Source: Strigamia acuminata (taxonomy: Eukaryota; Arthropoda; Chilopoda; Geophilomorpha; Linotaeniidae). Taken from it: a stretch of 64,000 nucleotides of DNA. The notes beneath the pieces are model-generated. The model was not told where the DNA came from, searched no databases, and worked only from the letters and a program-made list of their open reading frames with translations. Positions 53,331 through 64,000 of this stretch are shown piece after piece. The stretch spans positions 7,828,259-7,892,258 of the forward strand of contig OX442320.1 in assembly GCA_949358305.1 (NCBI GenBank). The letters are read 5' to 3'. Position numbers and translations under genes: made by a program. Each line of letters opens with the position of its first letter. The first letter of the stretch is position 1.

Positions 53331-55708
53331 GGAGAAAGCGGCGTCTAAGAACAGAAAGGTAATGAGGGAGTGGTGAGGGGGTTGGCGAATTTGATTTTTC
53401 ATCGTCGCCCACCGTCGACAACATCGTTAGACTCGGAATTGAGGCGGCGATGAAGAAACCGTCTTCACTTTTGGGGGCTTCTCCTCCGCGCTTCATCCAA
53501 TTTCGATTTTCTTTCGTTTGTCGCAGCTCGTTTTGATTTTCTTTTTCTTTTTTTTCTTCGTCTTCTTTTAACGTGCGGGTTAAAGAGGGGAAAATAATTT
53601 AGAAAATATATATCGCGGATTGGGTTCATTATGTTTTTTTAAAAATAGAAATATTAATATATTGGTGTGTTTGGTCGTTTGGGAAATAGTTTGTGCTACT
53701 TTAATCTAAAGATTTTGTTGTGCCCATTTTTTTTTTTTTTTTTTTTTTTTATCAAAGCGGATGCTATTTTTCTCCCTGCGATTTGCGTCGTGCACCTGCT
53801 GCCGAGCGCTGCGTTTATTCTGACGCGTTTTCGTGCTGCGAGATTGCGAGAAAGTATAGATAACGCGGGTGCAATCTGGTGGCAGGCTAAGGAAACATGC
53901 GAAATGGAAAAATTTATAGAGTTGGATTTATTTTTCAGATTTAATGGTCGAATGGTTTCTAGGGATTTTTTTTTATATATATTTTTCTATATGTATAAAT
54001 TTTTTTTTATATTGGGGAAGAATTGTCGCGGCGAATAAAAATTCTTAAGTTTGGTTTATCCGAGACGCATTTTCATCATTTCAAACAATTTTTTTTTTTA
54101 TGAGGTGAAGAGTTTGTCTCGTGAAAATAGCTGGAGGTAAAAATGCGCATGCGTATCGTGCGATGCCATTACGTGGCAATAAAGAGAAGAAAAGCGAGCA
54201 TTTTAAGCGTAGTTTGTTTATCGTTTTGAAATCGGTGCTAACACACAATGTGGGTCGCACACCCTGTTTCGGGTTTGCGCAATAATGAAAATGAAATTAC
54301 AGCAAAAACGAGACTGGGGGATGCCGAGTGATGGGCGTTTGTGATGTAGTCGTTGGTTTTGGCCTCGCTTTTGCTTCTTTTTTTTCTTTCTTTTCTTTTT
54401 TCTTTCTATTTCTTTTTTTTTCTTTTTTTGATAGGAGTTTTGTGCGTTTAGTAGTGCGTAAAATCGACCGAATCTTCGCTGGCTACTTTTTCTTTGACTT
54501 AACACTTAATTTCCTGCTTCCTCTCTGGAGGACGTGCAATGGTGGACGTGTGACGTGTTTACGAGTTTGTGCGAGAAAATGGGTTTGAATCGTTGCTGCA
54601 AATGGCTGACCGCTTTGTTATTTACTTGCTTGACAATTGAAACTGGGAGTTATGGCAGTTATTAATTTGCTCTTATGGTATTTTCGTTCGGGAACCGTGC
54701 GGGCGGATAAGAATATTGGGAAAATGCATTATAAAACCAATATAGCGGGAGAATATTGGGAAATTTTGTTAGAAAAGGGCTGGAGTATTGGAAATTTTGT
54801 TGTAAAATGAGGAGTGTTTGGAAATTTCGTTAAGAAAAGCAAGAAAATTGGAAGATTTTGTTTTAGGGAGACTTGATTAAACGTGAATTGTTTGAAATTT
54901 ATCAAGATTAGAAAGGTTTTTGGTGTTGGAGGATAACAAGCGGTGTGAATGAAATATTCGAGTGACAACGGTTTAGGGATTTTGGTTTTTATTTTTAGTG
55001 GAGATTTCTTTTTTTATTTTTCATTCTGGATCAAGAGGGACTGGCATTGACGGGAGTGATTAATCGGCGTTCCGATATCCTCGGTGTCATTATCTATCGT
55101 TGAAAGCTTCTGCGACATTTTGTATTTTTTATTTTTTTTTTTGTATTTTTTTTTTTTATTTTTATGGTGGAAGAAAGAAAAGTAGAGAAATTTGTTACTC
55201 ATAATTGCTTAGCTTTAGCAGCTGTTTCCTACGAGCGCTATTCATCACTGAGCAAAATGAAGAAAGAAAAGTTTGGTACATCTTTTGGCCAGCTGGTGTC
55301 GTTTTTGGGAAGTATTCAAAATTGGAAATTCTATTTAATTAATTGGATTTTTTTCAAAAAAAAAAAAAAATCTATTAAAGTGGAAAGTGAGAACCAACCA
55401 GATTTCTAAGTTTGAAATCTGATGGGAAATATTTGCCGGGAACTGACATTGACATTTACTTCGTAAATAAAAAAAGAAAAAAAAAAAATTAATGATTAAA
55501 AAGTCTCTTTATTTATTATTTTTCCTTTTCTTTTTCGAAAAGTTATTTTTTTTAAAAAGATTAAAAACGAGGCTCATTTAGCGAATGTTTTTTCCCCTTT
55601 TTTTGTTATCATTATTATTTGCTTCGTCTCTATAATGAGATCCAGGCACAGATTACCTCTTGTTGTTCCCTTTTCCTTTTTTCCACATCACTTATCCCAA
55701 TAAAAGCG

Positions 55709-55722
55709 GTTGCCTTAGCAAC
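55709..55722 (+). promoter_or_regulatory. X-box motif
   Basis: GTTGCCTTAGCAAC is a full match to the RFX consensus with a 2-bp spacer. Confidence 0.6.
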
Positions 55723-56918
55723 GAATGATGGCAACCTCGTTTTCCAAAGTATTAGCCCTAGTCAGGACCTGGACGGAATCTTTGTGGCAAAATGCTCTGT
55801 GGTCAGGAAAGGGAGTTGAGAATGGCGTTGTTCCGCTTCGCTGGCCACCCTCTCTCCCCCCCGTTCTGTTGGAAGGTGCAGTTGGAGTTCGCTCGTCCAA
55901 CTCGGACTGAGCGCCCCTAATTAATCTGACCGTGTGCAATCGAATGGCCACACGCATGCGTTGCTTCAACTCTTTTCGCTTTGTGGAGCAAAGTGAGCCT
56001 CTTTTACTCAGCGATGGCACTCGACTAATCCTCGTCTGATTGGTTTAAGGGGACCAGGAACGAGATAAGGCCAAACGGGGTTAGGTTTAACTTGACAAGT
56101 GGCAAATTATGCAGTCCAATTTGCCAGTTGCTCCATCGCAATGCAATTTATTGAATTTTCCACTTTAGTCTTCTTTTTTTCTTTTTTTTTTATCTTTTAT
56201 TCTTCTCGGTGACCGCTGCACTCGTGATTAAGACGGAAAAGGTCGTTTCGGATGGTTTTGGAGACGAAAAGCATTAAAAAGACGGTTGTTTGCTCAGACT
56301 TGTCAATTTGTCGTTGGGAAATATTTGCGTGGTTTTTCTCGTTTGCTTTTTATCACTTAGAGAAGTTTTTGGCTAAGTTTTGTTGCGATTGTCAAGTGTG
56401 ATTAGCGATTGGTTGCTTTGTTTAATCCATGACGTAATCCCAGAGACTCGTCGTTGCTTTACAGCGAGGGATTACTCGACACTCAAAAGGATTAAGGCGC
56501 ATTTCTCTGCGAGTCGGCGTCTTCCCCCTCCCTTTTCTTATTCGCTCTGCCTCCATCTTTGAAGATGATGCGCTAAGATTCCTGCGTCTTATCTCCTTCA
56601 AATGTAAACGAAACTCGCTGAAAAGTAACGCGTTTCTGTTCGATTTTTGTCGTGTGTATTAGTTAAACTGATGCGGTCAGTTAGATTTGTGCGCTAATTA
56701 GGAATTTTTTTGTTTAATTTTTTTTTAAAATTTTTTGGGTTTTTCTGGCGTCGATTAATCAATATGGTCGTCCCTTCTGTTTGTGGGGGTCCCCAGTTGT
56801 TACCAATGAAGTTTCATTATGCAAATGAGGCACTCGTCATCCGCCTGAAGGGGTTCGTGATTTTCTCAGGTGAGGTCCAGGATAGTGGCGTCGACGAGAA
56901 GGTAATTGTTGAGTAAAT

Positions 56919-56933
56919 CGCCAGATGGCGCAG
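56919..56933 (+). promoter_or_regulatory. CTCF-like motif (strong)
   Basis: CGCCAGATGGCGCAG contains the CCAGATGGCGC core and points along the plus strand. Confidence 0.6.
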
Positions 56934-58192
56934 TAATTGGTTGGGGGGATCTTAAGTGGAATACTCTTTACCATCCCCGTTTTCTCGCTCTCTCTCTCTC
57001 TCTTTGCGAGGGGGAGATGAGGAGTGCGTCTTATATTGTCTTTGTGAGACCAAACTATCTTTTTCCTGGGTTTGAAGAGCCTACTCATTAAGCACGTGAC
57101 TGTGTTTGAGTGTATGTGTGTGTGTGTGTGAGGAGCATTTTTGAGTGGATCTTTGCATGAATTAAGCTTTTTTTTATGCGCTCGGTTGAAGCTTTTAATT
57201 TGTTTTGAATCTCAAGTTGATGCAATTTCTACAAAGACAAAGAGATCACCGCATGCCACATGTTGGGTTTATGGCCTTATTTTTCCTACTTTTTATTCTT
57301 TGCAACTTGCCTCGTCTATTGTGCTCAAGTTTGGGCGTTTGGGCGTCAAGTTTGCGAAAAGGTGAGCAAAGGATTTGTCTGTTTTGATGGGCCCTACACG
57401 AGTTCAGATATAGAGTCAAGGTATTATTTCTGGCTCGAATTCTGTCTTACAAATCGAGCGTATTTGATTAATGACCTTGTTTTCAACGTGTCGTTATTTT
57501 TTCTCTTTTCTCTTCTCTTCTCGTCTCAACTTCTCTTGGTCTCTGTCACGGTTTTTTTTCGGGGGGAGGGTTTTTTTGGGGGGTTATTTATTTTTTTTTA
57601 TCCACTTTCTTTCACTTTATATCTTTTTTCTTCTTCTTGGTGATGTGGGACGTTGCTGCTGAGTGCTAATGATGATTTATCGCTCGATGCAAACGGGGGC
57701 GCCGCCGTCGATTCATCTTTTGCAATCTTTTCATGCTGCGATTCGACCGGTGGAATCGGAGATGCGATTCGATGTTTTAATTGGGTCGTGGAGAAATTGT
57801 TGTTGTTGGTTCGATGCAAATATTCATCATGAAGATGTTGCTGTAGTGATTATTGATGGCGATGACTCGGTGGGTTTTAATCAAGAGAGAGTGAGTGGCG
57901 ATATTGTTGCGTCGGGTTGACTCATTAATCACGTGGATGGGCTTTGACGGATACAGTCGAGACAAAGAAGTATTTAAACTTTAAGCGGATTATCGTTTTG
58001 ACATGACATTTTTTTCTGGGTTTTTTTTGTTTTTTTTTTCTGGGGTTTTTAATTGCGTTTGAGCGTGGCCCAGTTTGTGCAGTTGTGGGTGATTAGGATG
58101 ATGTTTTTATTGATCGGCCCTTGTCATTCGGTAATAATGTTATGGCAGGGCTTTGACGTGCACTGGTTGATGCACCGCATTGATTGGTCGTT

Positions 58193-58230
58193 GGCGTGTG
58201 CACGAAGCACGTGCAGTCGTGCACACGCGA
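58193..58230. promoter_or_regulatory. Hairpin of two inverted XRE-type motifs around a CACGTG E-box
   Basis: GCGTGTGCACGA (58194-58205) is perfectly complementary in inverted order to 58217-58228. The 11-nt loop contains GCACGTGC. The arms carry TGGCGTG and, on the other strand, TCGCGTG. Both fit TNGCGTG, the AhR-ARNT-type bHLH-PAS site. The arrangement is seen directly; factor identity is inference. Confidence 0.55.
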
Positions 58231-58264
58231 CTTGCAAAGGAACGGTTTAAGATAATTACAAATG

Positions 58265-58279
58265 TGGCCCTCTGGTGGT
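58265..58279 (-). promoter_or_regulatory. CTCF-like motif (strong)
   Basis: On the minus strand this reads CACCACCAGAGGGCC, a near-perfect vertebrate-type CTCF core. It lies about 40 bp from the hairpin at 58194-58228 and faces away from the exon at 60982. Confidence 0.6.
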
Positions 58280-60981
58280 GAATCAACACCCCCTCTGGTT
58301 TCAATATTGGAATATCTGAAGCGGTTGGTTCGACTTTGTGCAAACACAATTGCAATTCGAAAATAGAAACTGTTTCACGTTTCTCGCGATAAATCTGAAT
58401 TTGTTTTCGAAACGGAAGATGAAAAAAGGTTTTTGCGTTTTTAAAACGAAGCGGGAAATGCGTTTTGGGTGTTTTTTGTTTTTTGTTTTTTGAGAAAAAA
58501 TAAATAAATATATAAAGACGTTAATGGGGAGATGGCAATTGCGGCAGAAAAATGTGAGGAATTGAAGGAGGGAAATCATAAATACGGAAATTGTGTTTAA
58601 ATTTAAAATGAAGGCTTGGCTAGCAAGTCGGTGGAACCTTCCTGGCGATAGTTAAATTAATTATATGATCCTTTAGAATTCATTACAAATGTTTATAATT
58701 AATTTGAAAGCGGATTAACTTCGTTCTGTGTACAATTTCTTTGGAGTTTAAAGCCGAGCTGATTTTCGGATTTGCAAATTTAAAATCAATAATTAAATAG
58801 TTTGAATATATATAAAACGTAAAACCACCCGACTTGTCGCATTCTTCGCCCTGAAACTATTTTTTTTTTTAAATTCACTCTGATATTTATTTATATATAT
58901 ATATATTTATTATTATTATTTTATTTTCTTTTTTTTTATCTTTGCACGTTATATTGATGTTGATATTGATTTTCCTTGAACAGCGTGAACTCCCTTCTGG
59001 CTATTTTTGTTTCCATTTTCTTTTCCTCTTATCTCCCAACATGAAGAGACTGGAAATGTGTAACACGAAATTTATTTACTCTCTTAAAACATTTATTATT
59101 GTTTACATTCTTCTTTAATATTTAACCACATTATTTGCCCATAGCTAATGTTTGATAGCTAAATTGCATCGAAGTGCAATACAAACAGTCGGAGCCCCCC
59201 GCAGACCCGCACCCAATTTTTTTTTCCTTATATTTTCCAAAGAGGGTGTGGGTGAAATGTCACATGTCATCATTTTTTTTTATTATTATTATTTATTTTC
59301 TCTTACATGAATTTATATACAATTTTCTAGCAGCTTTGGGCAACGAAATCCTCTTTGGTGGCCGTTTCTCTTTCGGCGTTTCGGCCCTTGTAGAATGGCA
59401 TCCCCGGAAATATCTTTAAGTCGGAGGGTGGTAAAACTAGGGAGATTTGATTTCTTTGCCTTTTTTTCTTCTTTTTTCTTTTTTCTTTTTCTTTCTTTCT
59501 TTCTTTCTGTCTCACGTGACTACGGCGTGCTTGGCACACTGATGGTTCCATTAGCGCTGACGTACGACGGTGGATCCGTTTCTCGGCTAGTGGTTGTATA
59601 ACTCGTGGTTGGTACGAGGTCAGGACATTGCAAGTTCAAAAGTGGGTCTGCGAATGAATGGACTGGTGCAAAGGGAATTTTTGAGCGAATTGGATTTTTC
59701 CGTCTTGGAATTATTATCGAGCGGGGAAGGCGCGGAGTTTGGAATTTAACGAAGTTTTGTTGTTGATTTGAGGAATAAACATGAGGGGTTGTTTTTTTTA
59801 TGGGTTTGGGTTTTGATTTGGGGAAATATTTACTGTTTTTGAAGTGGAAGTGTGAAATCGAGGCTTGATTTTGAGATTAGTGATTAGTTTTGTTTTTTGG
59901 AATTAGTATCGTCTGGTGGTGGTTTTTTGTATTGGTGATAATCAATTGCCTGGCGAAGGGAGTGGATAGACGGCGGGAAAAAAATGGTAATTGGAATTGT
60001 TTGTATTGGGGCACGGGCAGGTGAAGGTGTGGAAAATCATTAATTCGTTGTGTATATCAACATAAAAGTTAATTATAGGCGCGTTTCGCTTTTATGCTAA
60101 TTGGAAAGTGTGAGGACGAGTGAGAAAAGTAACGAATTGAAAATTAACAGCTACAATGCAATCGATGACAGTTTCACGCTTATCTTTTCAATCTTGTAAT
60201 CAAAAAAGGTGCTAAATAAAAACGAGGAGGGTAGAAAAAAAATATATTGTATATATAAGAGATTATTCAAGCAGTTTTTGTGGCTGGCGCAATTTCCGGT
60301 TAATACTCTGCACTGCCGGAGCTGAACAGTGGAGTCCAACTCGGGCGGAGTTTCTGTTTACTTTGTCGAGTTTTGCAGTGAAGCTTCAATTTGAGGGGAA
60401 TTGAAAACGTTATTGGTTCGAATTTGTAAAATTTTTTTTTTTTTTTTTTTTTTTTGGTGCAGGGAGAGAGGGGGGAGACGGGGGTTGGGGAAGAAAAGGA
60501 ATGTGTGTAAAATGAAAGGGATGATTTCTTGAATTGGCGGTCAGTGCACGTGGCTTTTGGTCACTGCGCGGTCATTTTGTCGCCAGCTGTGAGCTTTAGG
60601 CGCAATTTGTCCCGAGGTGATGCTTCTCCGCTCACCCTACCCCTCTTCCATTTTCGGCCCAAGACGGGCAATTGGTGACCAGCATACGAGCGGGGTTGGG
60701 GGGGATTGTGGGTGGTTAACGTTTCTCTCTCCCCTACCGCCAATTGTCATCGTGTGCTGTGATTTAATACAGTGAACGCGTCTGTCGTCCTACGAATTCA
60801 CGCCCCCTCCTTCCCCTTAGGCGAGACTTCAATGATTGGTTTGGGTTAGACGTGGAAATGGGAACAGTTTTAACCCTTTATGTACGTGTCGAGTTGTTAG
60901 AGCAACTTGTAATTGAAGAAAATTTCTTTTTTTTATTTCTTTTCCACATTTTTGACAATAATTTGTTTTTTCTTTTTCCAG

Positions 60982-61064
60982 GGTTTGGTTTTGTTACGTT
61001 TGAAAACGAGGACATTGTGGACAAAGTATGTGAAATTCACTTCCATGAGATCAACAATAAAATG
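60982..61064 (+). CDS. Rbp6: Musashi/Rbp6 internal exon, RNP1 and C-terminal half of RRM2
   Basis: This 83-nt exon completes the split glycine codon and encodes [15 protein letters not shown], then [12 protein letters not shown]. It contains all of RNP1 (RGFGFVTF with the arginine from the previous exon). Its aromatic residues stack on RNA bases on the beta-sheet. Helix 2 and the beta-4 approach ([11 protein letters not shown]) follow and are highly conserved in Musashi proteins. The acceptor is TCTTTTTCCAG|GG. The donor is AAAATG|GTATTT, weaker than consensus. The phase is 1 in and 0 out. No key RNP1 residue is missing. The downstream intron is only 73 nt, so this exon and the next are probably recognised together across that intron. 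Confidence 0.97.
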
Positions 61065-61137
61065 GTATTTATTGGTTTGAATGAAACTAAAACTAATTTT
61101 AATCGTAATTAATGGAATTTGTTTTGTTTTTTCTTAG
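61065..61137 (+). other. 73-nt phase-0 intron between the last two exons
   Basis: The intron runs from GTATTT to TTTTTTCTTAG. It carries in-frame stops, so retention would truncate the protein after RRM2 beta-4. Its small size contrasts with the adjacent intron, which is almost 500 times longer. Confidence 0.95.
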
Positions 61138-61222
61138 GTGGAGTGTAAGAAGGCCCAGCCCAAAGAAGTTATGTTTCCCACGAACATGGCGCGTGGTCGT
61201 GCTGCAGCTAGGGGTGCTTACG
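61138..61222 (+). CDS. Rbp6: Musashi/Rbp6 internal exon, end of RRM2 and start of linker
   Basis: This 85-nt exon encodes VECKKAQPKEVMFP and then TNMARGRAAARGAYG, with the last codon split. VECKKAQPKE is the final beta strand and C-terminal extension of RRM2, a signature of Musashi and DAZAP-like hnRNPs. The following RGRAAARGAY stretch is a basic, alanine-rich linker. Related linkers differ among Rbp6, MSI1 and MSI2, so this part is the best species-level marker in the window. The acceptor is TTTTTTCTTAG|GTG and the donor TACG|GTAAGA. The phase is 0 in and 1 out, so the protein continues in an exon beyond the window. I see no supported further exon up to 64000. Confidence 0.96.
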
Positions 61223-61417
61223 GTAAGACGTGTAATTTTGTCATTGTTAATGTATCCGTGATGACGTGGTGACCGGAAGACTCTTGCGCAAAGTTTTATT
61301 TGGTGAAAAACGAGGCGGGTGAGGGTGTTTGTTGAGTTTAAAAGTTAATGCGGAGTGTAGCCAGCAGATGACACGTTGTCAGCTGTACATTCTACCTTGT
61401 TTAGAGTGTGACCGCTC

Positions 61418-61430
61418 CAGCACCTAGTGG
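61418..61430 (-). promoter_or_regulatory. CTCF-like motif
   Basis: On the minus strand this reads CCACTAGGTGCTG, a good match to the 5' part of the core. It lies about 200 bp after the last exon. Confidence 0.4.
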
Positions 61431-61785
61431 AGAGCGCGTGAAACCAAGCGAGAAAATTGGGCGTCGCTTTGACGCGAGCGAGCAAAAGATGAGACTTAGT
61501 TGGCTCGGAGCTAGGGAAAGGAAGGACGGAATCGATCGAGTCGATGCACGAGAGCAAACTATCAAAGCAGCTCTCGTCTGAATAACACGTGGGAATTTAA
61601 AGAGAAAGTTGAGACAAGAGGGCGCCTAACTGAGATGTTTGCTTAATTAATGTGTCTCCGAGTGCAACGACACGACACGTGACCATCACCTTTTTAAAAC
61701 TAAAACGATAAGATGTGAAAGGAAGCGATCATGCAAAGTTAAGCCGCGTCCCAGTGTCCCTCGACTACTCTTCTCCATCTTGCTC

Positions 61786-61808
61786 TTCTCTTCTCTTCTC
61801 TTCTCTTC
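61786..61808 (+). repeat. TCTTC pentanucleotide repeat
   Basis: Tandem CTTCT/TCTTC units of the same type as at 17997. Confidence 0.88.
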
Positions 61809-61946
61809 CCCTCTTCAACTTTAGGCTTGATCGTGGCTCTTATCTGCTGGCCATAGATAGTAGTGAATTGCGAATATTTATGAAGTGACAGATAGGGTTG
61901 AAAGAGCAATGCCGAACTGATTATAGTTGGGCTTTAGAGACGATTT

Positions 61947-61970
61947 GGTTGGTTGGTTGGTTGGTTGGTC
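61947..61970 (+). repeat. GGTT tetranucleotide repeat
   Basis: Five TTGG/GGTT units followed by a diverged GGTCGGTC end. Confidence 0.9.
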
Positions 61971-63246
61971 GGTCGCGGCAAGAAATGCACGATGACAGGT
62001 TTGCTTTAAGGAGAGGAGAAAGGCTTGATGGGAATTTGTTGCGAGTCTTTTGGTGGGCTGTCTCTTTTGTATCTGCTTGTCAAATGATAGGAGCGAGGAA
62101 ATCCACTGGGAATCTTTGCCTGTGGACAGATAAGAGCTAGTTTGTGCTCGTGGCATTTTTGCGTCAAATGAAATGTCTATTTGCAGTTGGATTGTTGTTT
62201 GGTCAACGCCCTAGTTGGCTGCACACCTGAGTTTTAACCTCTGGTGCTGTGTGTGTGTGACTTTGAGTGTGGTGTGATGCGCGACCTGAATGTTGATTAG
62301 CTACAGAGTTAATGTCGTTCGATTAAAGTCGTGGCAGTTTGAATAAACAACAACAAAACGCTGAATTAGCTGTTGGCGCGTTCAAAGTTTCTGTTTTTAG
62401 TGAAATGGAATTTTTGTCCTCTGTTTTCGCTGTTTATAGAAACACCAAAAACTCATTAAATGACAGAAAACCGTGTTGAAATCAGGTGAAAATCCAAAGA
62501 AATCCAGCCCACACGTGGATTATAGAATCGGGTTTTCAATAATCCGATTATCAAAAATATGACACGTTTTGCGTCATTTCCGCCAAGGAGAATTTGAGAG
62601 AATTTGGATTTTTTAACTTTGAGTCATTCACGTGGCGGACTAGTTTTGAATATTAGTTGGAATGTGGACAAGACTCGGTTAGCGAGCTTTATTCGCTGCA
62701 ATTGATGTACTCCCGCGTTTGTATTGATGGAGCAATCATCGCGAGTCGGTGGAAATATTATCGCAGAGGCGGGGAATTGAAATGTGCACATTTTGCTGGG
62801 GAAGTCGGAGAGATTGAAATTGATAAAGATGTCCAACTTTGTGTGTAAAGTGAACATTTGAAGGGAATAACTTTTAATTCCCCTCTGCGTTGCAATCTTA
62901 CGATTTTACTATCCTTAAATGTTTCGCTTTAATTATACAAAACGTTCCATCGGTAATTTCAAGACCGGTAATGGTTCTTTTGCGCGAATAAGTTTGACTC
63001 CGCCGACGGTAGTAAATTTTTGCTGATCGGGGTTAAAGGTAGCGTGAGTTAGTAAGTAATCAGTGCCTGTGGGTGCTGTTGTGCTTGGAATTGATCTTGG
63101 GCGTGGGGGAGGTTGAGTTTGTCAATTGGATGGTCTCGTGTGACAGTATGATGAATTGACGAGAATGTGCAAGAGGATGGTTGCACTTTACACACACTTT
63201 TTTTTCCCCTCGGCTTCAATACTTTTTTTCCTTCCTTCTTTTTCTT

Positions 63247-63275
63247 ATATATATATATTTATATATATATATATT
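63247..63275 (+). repeat. AT dinucleotide microsatellite
   Basis: Two AT runs separated by a single TTT interruption. Confidence 0.95.
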
Positions 63276-64000
63276 GCTATCTTTGATTTTCTGCATATTT
63301 GATTTGCTTTCCTATTGAGTTTGCACTTTGAGACTGCAAACGTTGTGACCTCTTTGAGGGGGAAAATATATTGCAGATCGAAATACGAGTAAGTTTCTTT
63401 TTTGTTTGTTTTGTTTATTTGAAATGTGCGCACAGACTTGAACTTTTGCTGCGTGGATAATATTTTAGGTGGGGAAAAGAGAGTTTTTTGTGAGTTTGAA
63501 AGGCTTGATTTTTGGTATTGGGTTTTTAGAGGGTTTTGGTGTTATTCGGAGTCCTTTTGAATCTTTTGATTCACCTGAAAATCAATGGGATATTTTTTTT
63601 TTAAGTAATGAAGTTGCGAGCTGCACGTTTCTCTCGTTTTCCTTTTGTAGATTAAGTAGAGGGAAACTGAAAAACTCCTCAATTGTCAGTCTTATGATCC
63701 ATAAAATGAGCTAGTTGAGATTTTTTTATTTTTTTATTCAGTAATAGAAGAGTTGAGACTCTGTAATCTTTAAAGAGGAGTATGAATCGTGCGAGATTGG
63801 GGAGAAATAGTTTGTGAAAGAGAAGAGAGGGAAATGGAATAAATCCGGTGCAATCTTACTCAATTTTGACTTTGCGTAAAGAGTCTTCGGTACATTAGAA
63901 ATAGAAATTTTAAAGAAATTTTTATTTCAGTTCGGTTCAATTGTGGTTTTATTTTTTTTTTAATGTGCGACTGTTTGATAAGTGGGTTTGTGTGGTTTTT

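Larger units (their letters stand above)
25295..60981 (+). other. 35.7-kb phase-1 intron that splits RNP1 of RRM2
   Basis: The donor GTAAGA at 25295 and the acceptor TTTTTCCAG ending at 60981 bound a 35,687-nt intron. The flanking codon halves rejoin as Gly in RGFGFVTF, so no obligatory exon is missing between them. The intron contains a perfect ratchet-type 3'/5' splice junction at 42370/42371, transposon remnants at 29916-30215, 35857-36205 and 45494-45552, most of the CTCF-like motifs, an X-box pair near 41124, and many poly(T) tracts. I see no nested gene. Long plus-strand frames such as 37579-38124 are hydrophobic because they read through T-rich sequence. Confidence 0.93.
61223..64000 (+). 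other. 5' part of the next Rbp6 intron (continues past window)
   Basis: The stretch begins at the donor GTAAGACG. It contains a CTCF-like motif at 61418-61430, four CACGTG E-boxes (61586, 61676, 62512, 62629), a TCTTC repeat near 61790, a GGTT repeat at 61947-61970 and an AT dinucleotide tract at 63247-63275. I find no exon continuing phase 1 from AYG. The acceptor-like TATTTTAG at about 63468 is followed by sequence unlike a Musashi linker. Confidence 0.85.

Noticed and set aside
60852-61112. 86-codon frame running through the 60982 exon into the intron
   Set aside because: It is the true exon read through its flanking introns; splice sites and family homology define the exon as 60982-61064.

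Overview
The window is a piece of one very large eukaryotic gene, almost entirely intron. The only protein-coding sequence I can support is three small plus-strand exons (25246-25294, 60982-61064, 61138-61222). Spliced, they encode the second half of the second RNA-recognition motif (RRM2) of a Musashi-family RNA-binding protein and the start of its linker. The peptide IEDAMLMFDKQTNRHRG, then [24 protein letters not shown] and VECKKAQPKEVMFP is closest, from memory, to arthropod Rbp6 (the MSI1/MSI2-like branch) rather than Drosophila msi. The host is therefore an invertebrate, most likely an arthropod with long introns; I cannot name the species. The N-terminus and RRM1 lie upstream of the window and the C-terminal region lies downstream.

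Layout: 1-25245 is the 3' part of an intron longer than 25 kb. The first exon is 49 nt. Then comes a 35,687-nt intron that splits the RNP1 octamer of RRM2, an 83-nt exon, a 73-nt intron, an 85-nt exon, and a further intron that runs to the end of the window. All exon junctions keep the frame (phase 0, 1, 0, 1) and have consensus splice sites. The plus strand is visibly G+T-rich, and long homopolymers are almost all poly(T), as expected for a transcribed strand.

The introns hold short inverted-repeat transposon remnants (6263-6666; a nested pair at 17155-17566; 29916-30215; a fragment at 45494-45552; a pogo/Tigger-like element at 35857-36205), tandem and simple repeats, and many regulatory-type motifs: RFX X-boxes including two tandem pairs, CTCF-like sites, YY1/Pho-like sites, and a cluster of CACGTG E-boxes near the 3' exons that includes an unusual palindromic hairpin.

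The most interesting signal is a textbook recursive-splicing (ratchet) site at 42370/42371, near the middle of the 35.7-kb intron. A potential donor 81 nt downstream would define a recursive exon that carries an immediate in-frame stop. The other reading frames (60-190 codons) look like chance products of skewed composition; none resembles a known protein to me.
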